The position numbers and the translations under genes are program-made. Shown one piece after another: positions 10,396 through 17,034 of a stretch of 56,711 nt of DNA. The notes under the pieces are model-generated. The model searched no databases and was not told the DNA's origin. It saw only the letters and a program-made list of their open reading frames with translations. Source of the stretch: Lachnospiraceae bacterium (GTDB lineage Bacteria > Bacillota > Clostridia > Lachnospirales > Lachnospiraceae); NCBI GenBank assembly GCA_017535945.1, contig JAFXTJ010000120.1, positions 1 to 56,711 of the forward strand, in the 5' to 3' direction. Positions within the stretch are counted from its first letter, which is position 1. Each line of letters starts with the position of its first letter.

Positions 10396-12166
10396 CGGGT
10401 TCCTTCTTTATCCGCTCGGCATGCTCCAGGATCTGGTTCTTCATCACCTCATCCAGTACGGCGCCGCCGTTGATCTGCATGATGATATCACGGTAGAGTT
10501 CCTTCATTCTCATGAGGAGCTTATTCTGCGCCGCTTTCACTTCCGCCGGCGGGTAGTCATCAAAATACCCGCTGTTTGCGCACACCAGCGTGATGACCTG
10601 CTCCGCCTGTGACAGCGGATGATAAAGCGGCTGCTTCAGCAGTTCCATCAGCGCCTTGCCGTGGGCGAGCTGTTTCTTCGTCGCATCATCCAGATCGGAG
10701 GAGAACTGCGTGAAGACAGCCATCTCCCGGTACTGGGCGAGATCGATACGGATCGAACCGGCCGCTTTCTTCATGGCTCTGGTCTGTGCGGCGGAACCGA
10801 CGCGGGACACGGAGAGACCGACATTGACAGCAGGACGCATGCCCTCAAAGAACAGATCGCTCTCTAAGAAGATCTGTCCGTCCGTGATCGAGATCACGTT
10901 GGTCGGGATATAGGCGGACACATCGCCCGCCTGGGTCTCGATGATGGGCAGGGCCGTCATAGACCCGCCCCCGTTCGCATCGTTTAATTTGGCCGCCCTC
11001 TCGAGCAGTCTCGAATGCAGATAGAAGACGTCGCCGGGATAGGCTTCACGCCCCGGCGGACGCTCGAGAAGCAGGCTCATGGAGCGGTAGGCGACAGCGT
11101 GCTTGGAGAAATCGTCATAGACGATGAGCACATCCTTGCCCTGCCGCATGAAAAATTCGCCCAGCGCGCAGCCTGCATAGGGTGCGATATACTGAAGCGG
11201 CGCGGGATCGGATGCCGTGGCCGACACGACGATCGTATAGTTCATCGCTCCCGTATCATGGAACATCCGCACCAGACGCGCCACCGTGGACACCTTCTGT
11301 CCGATGGCGACGTAGATGCAGATCACATTCTTATCCTTCTGGTTGATGATGGTATCCGTGGCGATCGAAGTCTTGCCCGGCTGGCGGTCGCCGATGATGA
11401 GCTCTCTCTGTCCTCTTCCGATCGGGAACATCGTATCGATCGAGAGGATCCCCGTCTCCATCGGCTGGCAGACACTGCGTCTGTCCATGATCCCCGGCGC
11501 CTTCTGCTCGACGGGGTAATATCCCTCCGCTTCGATCACTCCGGCTTCGTCGATGGGATCTCCCAGTGCGTTGACGACACGGCCGAGGAAATTCCTGCCC
11601 ACGGGGATACCGGCCTGCTTGCCGGTCCGTACCGCCTTGGCGCCGGCACTGATCCCCTGCTCGCCGCCGAAGAGGATGCAGCCGATCTCATTCTCCCTGA
11701 GATCCTGCACCATGCCCCGCGTACCGTCCTCAAAGATCAGGATCTCGCCGTAAAATGCCTTTTCCACCCCTTTGACGATCGCGATGCCGTCGCCGACCCA
11801 GGTCACCTCACCGACTTCTTCGATCCTGGCCTGCAGCTCGAAATCATTGATCTCCCCCTTTAACAGGGAGATCAGCTCCGCCTCCGAGGGAGCAGACAGA
11901 CCCGCAAGATGTTCTCTGAGCTGTACTTCCCTGCCCGCTTCGCTGAAATCAAACTCATGGGAATCCATGCGGATCTTGAAGCCCGATCCGATCGTCGGAT
12001 CCTTGATGAGATCGATGATCAGGGTATCCAGCTTAAACCGTCTGCAGAGCGAGGAACGGATCCGCTCCAGCTGCGCCTGTTTGGGCGGGATATGTGCATA
12101 AAGGAGACTGGCCTGTGCCGGTCTCCTCAGGATATTATCATTCTTTCCTGCGGAAGGCATGCTCAT
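10382..12166 (-). CDS. atpA: F1 ATP synthase alpha subunit with an N-terminal delta-like domain
   Basis: The gene encodes 594 residues, about 90 more than a normal alpha subunit. The alpha core starts near residue 92 ([19 protein letters not shown]) and is complete: P-loop GDRQPGKTS at 259-267 (Pro for the usual Thr), then the nucleotide-binding and C-terminal domains. Residues about 30-90 resemble the C-terminal domain of the delta subunit (AtpH), ending in the family-like stretch [21 protein letters not shown] and [15 protein letters not shown]. The delta N-terminal six-helix bundle is missing, and no separate atpH lies in the operon at its usual place between atpF and atpA. The ATG at 12166 overlaps the atpF stop (ATGA), so the fused product is probably real. 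The role of the extension is inferred. Confidence 0.93.
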
Positions 12167-12656
12167 GAAGCCTCCTCCGATTCGGTGAGCTTGCGGATGA
12201 ACTCGTCATAGAGCGCGCCCTCGGATTCCTCATCGGCCGTATGCATCGCGATATGCGCCGCAGCGTCGATGACCATTTCCTTAAGCGCCGCCTGATTCTT
12301 GTCTCTGGCGATCTGTGCCTCGTTCTCCGCATCCTTGCGGGCGCCGGCTATGATCCTGCGGCTTCCACCTTGGCTTCCTCCACGATCCGGTTATACTCCT
12401 CATAACCGCGGCCGCGCCAGTCCGCCAGCGTCTGCTCCTTTTCCTCGGCGAGCAGGCGGGCCTCTTCTTCATATTTGTCATGCTCCGCCTTAGCCTTCTC
12501 CAGTTCCTCGTCGAGGTGCGCATTGATCCCCTCGATCTGCTCCCTGCGCTCCTCCAGGATCTTGTTGACCCTGCCAAAAAGGAACTTGCGGAAAAAGGCA
12601 TAGAGGATCAGGAGATTGATGATCGTATAGACGATGCTCATATTGACACTTAACAC
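12163..12656 (-). pseudogene. atpF: F0 ATP synthase subunit b, frameshifted
   Basis: The first 102 codons (from ATG at 12656) give a normal b subunit: one membrane helix (YTIINLLILYAFFRKFLFG), then a charged helix ending EEAKVEAAGS and a TAG at 12350-12348. Shifting the frame near 12355-12364 restores the rest: RRIIAGARKDAENEAQIARD and onward to a stop at 12163 that overlaps the atpA start. The 494-bp span is one base short of 165 codons, which fits a single-base deletion in a normal-length b subunit. Loss of b would inactivate the ATP synthase, so a sequencing or assembly error is likely, but a true mutation or recoding cannot be excluded. All neighbours are intact. Confidence 0.85.
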
Positions 12657-12675
12657 GGTGATCTCCCTCCGCTGT

Positions 12676-12894
12676 TTACTTCACAAAGACGATGACGATA
12701 GCCACCAGCAGGCCGTAGATCGCGGTTGCTTCCGCAAGAGCGCCGCCCAGCAGGAGCAGCGTCATGATCTTGCCGTTCGCCTCAGGCTGTCTGGCGACCG
12801 CCTCAACGGCTTTGGCTGTGGCGATACCGATGCCGATACCCGCACCGATGCCGGTCATAGCCGCGATACCTGCGCCCAGAGCTGTCAGATCCAT
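12676..12894 (-). CDS. atpE: F0 ATP synthase c subunit
   Basis: This is a 72-residue hairpin of two membrane helices joined by the polar loop ARQPEANGK. The first helix has the Gly-rich [11 protein letters not shown] pattern for ring packing, and E55 (LAEATAIYG) is the ion-binding carboxylate of helix 2. Against the sodium-binding Ilyobacter c subunit, the Gln ligand (Q32) is replaced by Ile22 and the Ser after the Glu (S66) by Ala56, while the next Thr is kept. This suggests proton rather than sodium coupling. It is 31 bp after atpB and 19 bp before atpF. Confidence 0.95.
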   Translation of the reverse strand: MDLTALGAGIAAMTGIGAGIGIGIATAKAVEAVARQPEANGKIMTLLLLGGALAEATAIYGLLVAIVIVFVK

Positions 12895-12925
12895 AGTATT
12901 CCTCCTTCTTGTTCGTTGAACAGAT

Positions 12926-13627
12926 TTATTCCACCGCTTCCTTGATGTAGAGGGAAGTCAGAAATACAAACACATACGCCTGCAGCAGACCGTCAAACAG
13001 ATCGAAATACAGGCAGAAGACCGCCGGCACAAAGATCGGTACCAGCGTCTTGAGCATCTCCATGATGACCGTCGCCGCCAGGATATTGCCGAAGAGTCGC
13101 ATGCACAGGGACAGCGGTTTGATCCCCAGCTCCAGGATGTTCATGGGCAGGATCACCGCGATCGGCTTCGCAAAGGATTTGAAATACCCCTTCCCGCCTT
13201 TTTTGCGGATCGAGGCGATCTGTACGAGGACGATGCTCGTGATGGCCAGTGCGGCCGTGACATTGAGATCCATCGTGGCGGGCGTAAAGCCCAGGATGCC
13301 CACCAGATTGGAGAATCCCAGGAAGATCAGCAGCGTCATGAGCCACCCGGTGTACTCTTTCGCCTCCTCGCCGAGACCTCCGCCGACCAGGCTTCTCAGC
13401 TTCACCACGGCCGTCTCGATGATAAGCTGCCGCTTCGAGATGTTCGTGACACGCATCTCCGCCGTCATGATGAGCGTCAGGATCATGAGAAAGATCATGA
13501 CTCCCCAGGAGACGACGACGGATTTGGAGATATCAAAAAAACCCGCCGGACCGAAGCCCGGATCGATCGCGATCGCTGTCTTGTCGGAGTTTAAGAGCTC
13601 CTGTACGACTTCACCGACCTTATCCAT
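12926..13627 (-). CDS. atpB: F0 ATP synthase a subunit
   Basis: This is a 233-residue multi-helix membrane protein forming the ion path with the c-ring. The essential Arg lies in [13 protein letters not shown] on the penultimate long helix, and [19 protein letters not shown] is typical of the family. It is the first F0 gene of the cluster and follows the small membrane protein gene by 13 bp. No atpI is seen upstream; the small protein at 13641 holds that place. Confidence 0.95.
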   Translation of the reverse strand: MDKVGEVVQELLNSDKTAIAIDPGFGPAGFFDISKSVVVSWGVMIFLMILTLIMTAEMRVTNISKRQLIIETAVVKLRSLVGGGLGEEAKEYTGWLMTLLIFLGFSNLVGILGFTPATMDLNVTAALAITSIVLVQIASIRKKGGKGYFKSFAKPIAVILPMNILELGIKPLSLCMRLFGNILAATVIMEMLKTLVPIFVPAVFCLYFDLFDGLLQAYVFVFLTSLYIKEAVE

Positions 13628-13640
13628 GAAACCCGCTCCT

Positions 13641-13886
13641 CTACTTCTTTGCGCCTGCCGCCACGCTCATGGGTGCGGACGCATTGTTCTGCGCGCGCTC
13701 GATGGGCTGCACCTTGGTCTCCGTGCGCAGATACTGATCTTCCTTGACACGGATGGACACATCTTCCTTCTGTGTATACTGCGCCGCGTCATGCTTGCGC
13801 GCCACGGGCCGCATCTGGCCCTTGAGCATCGCAAGGATGATCCAGGCGATGATGACCGCTATGACAATGCCGATAATGATTCCCAT
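13641..13886 (-). CDS. Small single-pass membrane protein ahead of atpB
   Basis: This protein has 81 residues. Residues 2-20 form one membrane helix (GIIIGIVIAVIIAWIILAM), followed by a basic stretch (KGQMRPVARKHD) and a polar cytoplasmic tail rich in Gln, Glu and Lys. It matches no family I recognise. Its place just before atpB is where atpI sits in many operons, but it has one span rather than AtpI's several. It is 9 bp from the zinc-ribbon gene and 13 bp from atpB, so it is probably co-transcribed with both. Confidence 0.75.
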   Translation of the reverse strand: MGIIIGIVIAVIIAWIILAMLKGQMRPVARKHDAAQYTQKEDVSIRVKEDQYLRTETKVQPIERAQNNASAPMSVAAGAKK

Positions 13887-13895
13887 GATCCCTCC

Positions 13896-15056
13896 TTAAC
13901 TCCCCATCAGATAGCCAAGAAACGCGAAGACGATGCTCAGGCCTGCAGCGATCAGGAAGAACAGGCGTGCCGCCTTGCCCTGATCGATCGGCAGATTGCC
14001 GATCATCTTGCCGGTCTGTCCGTTCATCGCAAAGATAAAGGTCTCGTTGTTCCATTTGGTCGAGAGCATCCAGACCGGGAAGAGCGCGTATTCGATCTTC
14101 TCCATATCCACCTTGATATGACGGTCCTTCTCGATGACCTCATCGTGCGAGACGCTGTCCCGCATCTCCTGCGCGGCTGTATTCTCGGCGCGCTCCCGGA
14201 TCCTGGGATCGACGTCTTCTTTTTTCACATCAAAACGGTTGGCGAGGAAGCCCGGCAGATACGCCATGGAAAAAGGCTTGAGATCCTTGTAGTCAAAAGG
14301 CTCGATGGAATCCATCAGGTCATCCGGCATCTTCTCGGAGGCATCCGCGGGAACGCGGTGGAATGCGACATCGCCGCTGCGGCGCACGTCGTAGATCTTG
14401 GTCTCCGTGACCTCCACCTCGCCGCGCAGCTGCTCGGGTGTGAGATTGAACTGCCTGAGATCGACCCCGTGGAAGGAGGCGGCATGCCCGCGGCGGGTAT
14501 TGTTATCCCGCCCCTCAAAGCGCATGTCGGCATGCGCCTTGCCGGAAAAGAGCCAGAACGGCACATAGACGCCCTGGATCTCTTCCAGATGGTTGTTCTC
14601 GGTAAAAGACTTGGGCAGCAGGTGCTTGCCTTCATAGTATTTCTTCAGCGCGGCGACCGCATCCTTCTTCTCATAACGGAAAGGGATGCAGTAATCCGGC
14701 TTCACCGCCTTGGACATCTGTCCGGCGATCGCAGTGGGATTGCCGCAATACGGGCAGGTGGTCACCGCCGTGGAGGGATCCGTATCGAGTGCCGCGCCGC
14801 AGGAGGTGCAGACATAGGTATTGGTCTCCATCTCCCCGCCGTAAGAGGCGGCCTCGGCATTGGCGGCATCGATCCGGGCGTCTTCCTTCTCCCTGGCGGC
14901 TTCCGCTTTGGCGTTCTTCTCCGCCATCCACTTCTCCACCTCTTCCACGGTATAGAGCCCGTCGCAATAGTCGCATTTCAACTTCTGTGTCGCCCCGTCA
15001 AAACGAAGCGGTCCTTCGCACGCGGGACACTTATAGGAGGTAACCTGTTCAGCCAT
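13896..15056 (-). CDS. Double zinc-ribbon membrane-anchored protein
   Basis: The product has 386 residues. Two zinc ribbons stand at the N-terminus (CPAC...CDYC at about 10-31 and CTSC...CPYC at about 82-105), joined by a charged Lys/Glu/Ala-rich helix. The middle holds a conserved region with YVPFWLFSGKAHADMRFEG and VFPVWML-type segments. A single hydrophobic helix (LFFLIAAGLSIVFAFLGYLM) ends the protein at the membrane. Similar TFIIB-type zinc-finger proteins are common and uncharacterised in Lachnospiraceae. A promoter lies directly upstream, and the gene probably heads the ATP synthase operon. Function unknown. Confidence 0.85.
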   Translation of the reverse strand: MAEQVTSYKCPACEGPLRFDGATQKLKCDYCDGLYTVEEVEKWMAEKNAKAEAAREKEDARIDAANAEAASYGGEMETNTYVCTSCGAALDTDPSTAVTTCPYCGNPTAIAGQMSKAVKPDYCIPFRYEKKDAVAALKKYYEGKHLLPKSFTENNHLEEIQGVYVPFWLFSGKAHADMRFEGRDNNTRRGHAASFHGVDLRQFNLTPEQLRGEVEVTETKIYDVRRSGDVAFHRVPADASEKMPDDLMDSIEPFDYKDLKPFSMAYLPGFLANRFDVKKEDVDPRIRERAENTAAQEMRDSVSHDEVIEKDRHIKVDMEKIEYALFPVWMLSTKWNNETFIFAMNGQTGKMIGNLPIDQGKAARLFFLIAAGLSIVFAFLGYLMGS

Positions 15057-15095
15057 ACTCTCTCCTTATGAGACCGTTTCAAAGCAGACGCTCCC

Positions 15096-15124
15096 ATTAT
15101 ATCCCTTGTGGACTGGAAATGCAA
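15096..15124 (-). promoter_or_regulatory. Promoter of the zinc-ribbon/atp operon
   Basis: On the minus strand TTGCAT (15124-15119) and TATAAT (15101-15096) are 17 bases apart, about 40 bases upstream of the zinc-ribbon start, which is preceded by AAGGAGAG. With no later intergenic gap longer than 31 bp, it could serve the whole cluster down to 7145. Confidence 0.65.
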
Positions 15125-15163
15125 CCGATACTATATCATGTGGTCATACACAGGAAAGACACG

Positions 15164-16159
15164 TTAAACCGATCCCGAGGCCGCCAGATCCACATGCTGT
15201 ACCAGCCCGGCTCCGCCGCTCTCCCTGAGGAAGAAGCCCGTGGAGCGGATCATGCCCTTTGTGCGGTTCATGGCATCCTTCAGCGCGAAGTCGGTCCGCT
15301 GCTCCTTCAGACAGATCGCGCCGATATCCGCCTGCTTCAGATCGAGCAGTTCCTGACTGCCGTCTCCGTTTTTATACCAGACCTTCAGTCTGTCAAAGAT
15401 CTCATCATTCTCATCGATCCAGCCGTTGCCGTCGCTGTCATAAGCCGCGAGATCGCCGAACCCGTCGCCGGAGCGCGTACCGAAGAGCTCCGAGCCGTCG
15501 TCGATCCGGCCGTTCCCGTCCCTGTCCAGGGCGAGGAATCCGCAGCCTGCCGAGGGGAGCTTCACCTCCTCCTCTTTGCCGTCCGCATCCAGATCAAAGC
15601 GGAAGGTCTGGTCCGAGACCTGTGTGATGCCGCTTCCCGTATTGATGATGAGCGGATCCATGAGCGCACCCGCGAGAGCCGGCGTGCTGATCTTCGTATA
15701 CTGCAGGAATTCCCTGGACATGTACAGATTGATGTCAAAACCGATCCGGCGCCCGTCCTCCGTCACGGCCACCCCCTGTGCCGAATACTGCATCTCCTCA
15801 TATTCGTACTCATAGCTCTGCAGGTAACCGCCATCCGTCCCGGCAGACATGCCGAAGATCCGGAAAAGCCGGTTCATGATGAGGGATAAAAGTGCATACC
15901 GGAAGTTCCCTGCACTCATGAGAGCCGAACTGCCCCGTCCCGTTCCGACCGTTCTCTCCCGGAAGCCGTTTGAGAGCAGATCGCCGCGCGATGAATAATT
16001 GGCATAAGGATCCGATGCCTCGTCACGCTTCCCCGACAGGCGCCTCCGGAACAGGGAAGCGTAATCCTCCTGTTCCTTATAACTCCCCGTGCGTCCCGCT
16101 CCCTCGTGCTCGTAATGTCCCGCAGCCGCCAGGCTGAAGGATGCCTCTTTGATCTTCAT
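15164..16159 (-). CDS. EF-hand-like calcium-binding protein
   Basis: This protein of 331 residues has no signal peptide or membrane span. Three Asp-rich calcium-loop motifs lie in the C-terminal half: FDLDADGKEEEV (about 190), LDRDGNGRIDDGSELFG (about 210) and YDSDGNGWIDENDEIF (about 238), as in EF-hand/dockerin-like bacterial proteins. The rest is polar, with a Tyr/Glu-rich stretch (SYEYEYEEMQYS). Similar cytoplasmic-looking proteins with the DxDxNGxID repeat occur in many bacteria without known function. The ATG at 16159 follows AAAGGAGG. It is monocistronic, with a long structured leader and operator-like repeats upstream. Confidence 0.8.
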   Translation of the reverse strand: MKIKEASFSLAAAGHYEHEGAGRTGSYKEQEDYASLFRRRLSGKRDEASDPYANYSSRGDLLSNGFRERTVGTGRGSSALMSAGNFRYALLSLIMNRLFRIFGMSAGTDGGYLQSYEYEYEEMQYSAQGVAVTEDGRRIGFDINLYMSREFLQYTKISTPALAGALMDPLIINTGSGITQVSDQTFRFDLDADGKEEEVKLPSAGCGFLALDRDGNGRIDDGSELFGTRSGDGFGDLAAYDSDGNGWIDENDEIFDRLKVWYKNGDGSQELLDLKQADIGAICLKEQRTDFALKDAMNRTKGMIRSTGFFLRESGGAGLVQHVDLAASGSV

Positions 16160-16188
16160 ACGCGTCCTCCTTTGTCCGTGTGAAACAA

Positions 16189-16252
16189 GAACGCACGGAT
16201 CCGCCGGCGGATCCTGTCCTTTGGATCCCTTTGCCTGCGGACTCGTGCGTTC
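16189..16252 (-). promoter_or_regulatory. Long hairpin in the 5' leader of the EF-hand gene
   Basis: The 64-nt segment folds on itself almost completely: a 9-bp outer stem (GAACGCACG/CGTGCGTTC), a G-U plus TCCGC/GCGGA, GGC/GCC, a 4-nt bulge, and GGATCC/GGATCC around an 8-nt loop, with single mismatches between blocks. It lies 30 bp upstream of the EF-hand start on the minus strand and is followed by the modest T-tract TTCTTGTTTC. It may be an attenuator, a stabilising leader or a binding site for RNA or protein. It matches no riboswitch class that I know. Confidence 0.7.
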
Positions 16253-16294
16253 CTTCGCCGTCCGATCTGTGTTTCGGACAAAAAAGGCTCTGAT

Positions 16295-16339
16295 CTTATA
16301 CGGATGTCATGAACGGACGTCTATATGTCATGAATGGAC
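16295..16339 (-). promoter_or_regulatory. Promoter with two tandem operator-like repeats
   Basis: On the minus strand a weak -35 (TAGACG) and a -10 TATAAG (16300-16295) are 17 bases apart. Two copies of GTCC(A/G)TTCATGACAT at 16339-16325 and 16318-16304 start exactly 21 bp apart, two helical turns, and cover the region just upstream of and inside the promoter. Each copy contains the palindrome TCATGA. The placement suggests binding of a regulator as two aligned units. Confidence 0.6.
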
Positions 16340-16359
16340 AACCCCGTCCGTAAATCTCA

Positions 16360-17034
16360 TCAATCCTCCCGGATCGGGACGATATTGTCCGGAGTTTTGA
16401 AAATGTGCCCGGCCGGTACAAAACCGCGCACGCAGGAGGTGGGATAGATCCTGGTGCCGCGTCCGACCACGGTACCGGGATTCAGCACGGTGTTGCAGCC
16501 GACCTCCGCACGGTCGCCGAGCATCGCGCCCATCTTGCGTAAGCCCGTCTCAACAGTGTCCGCACCCTCATGCAGAACGAGGTTCTTGCGGTCGCTCTTG
16601 ATATTGGAGGTAATGGCGCCGGCCCCCATATGTGCGCGGAAGCCCAGGATGGAATCCCCCACGTAGTTGAAATGCGGCACCTCCGCCCGGTTGAACAGGA
16701 TGGAATTCTTGCATTCGCAGGAATTGCCGAGGGTGGCGTTTTTGCCGATGACGACACTCCCGCGGACAAATGCGCCGGGCCTCAACTCCGCCTCCTCGTC
16801 GACGATGCAGGGGCCGGAAATGCAGGCCGCCGGATGGATCTTTGCGGAGCGTGCGATCCAGATATTTTCGCCCTTTTGCTCATAGACGGCGGGATCCAGC
16901 GTCGGTCCCTTCTTCAGGATCCAGTCTTTGATCCCCGCGAGCGCCTCCCAGGGCCATACAAAGTCCTGCAGATATTCCGCAGCGATGGTCTCCTCCAGCG
17001 CGAACAGTTCGCTGATCCGATAATCGTCAAGCAT
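16360..17034 (-). CDS. Left-handed beta-helix acyl/nucleotidyltransferase-like protein
   Basis: This protein of 224 residues is built of hexapeptide repeats from about residue 60 (IARSAKIHPAACISGPCIV, then GAFVRGSVVIGKNATLGNSC) to the end, the fold of the GlmU C-terminal domain and sugar acyltransferases. It keeps HMGAGAITSNIKSDRKN, similar to the GlmU acetyltransferase segment with its GAGTxxxN pattern. There is no N-terminal nucleotidyl-binding Rossmann domain. The start at 17034 follows AAAGGAGG and overlaps the topB stop by 8 bp. It is usually annotated as a UDP-N-acetylglucosamine pyrophosphorylase-like protein. The substrate is unknown. Confidence 0.82.
   Translation of the reverse strand: MLDDYRISELFALEETIAAEYLQDFVWPWEALAGIKDWILKKGPTLDPAVYEQKGENIWIARSAKIHPAACISGPCIVDEEAELRPGAFVRGSVVIGKNATLGNSCECKNSILFNRAEVPHFNYVGDSILGFRAHMGAGAITSNIKSDRKNLVLHEGADTVETGLRKMGAMLGDRAEVGCNTVLNPGTVVGRGTRIYPTSCVRGFVPAGHIFKTPDNIVPIRED

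Noticed and set aside
12348-12366. Programmed ribosomal frameshift in atpF
   Set aside because: There is no slippery heptamer or downstream structure typical of such sites, and no other b subunit is known to use one. A base error or mutation is simpler.
13050-15071. Long plus-strand open frame of 673 codons opposite atpB and the zinc-ribbon gene
   Set aside because: It is a shadow of two clear minus-strand genes, with composition typical of antisense reading (Arg/His/Leu/Asp-rich).
16189-16252. A c-di-GMP riboswitch before the EF-hand gene
   Set aside because: GCAAAGG-like bits resemble the class I core, but the required GACGCAAAGCC segment, tetraloop and receptor are missing and the region folds as one long hairpin.
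16304-16339. Start of a CRISPR array
   Set aside because: There are only two 15-bp repeats, 21 bp apart, with six bases between them, at a promoter; no spacers and no cas genes are present.
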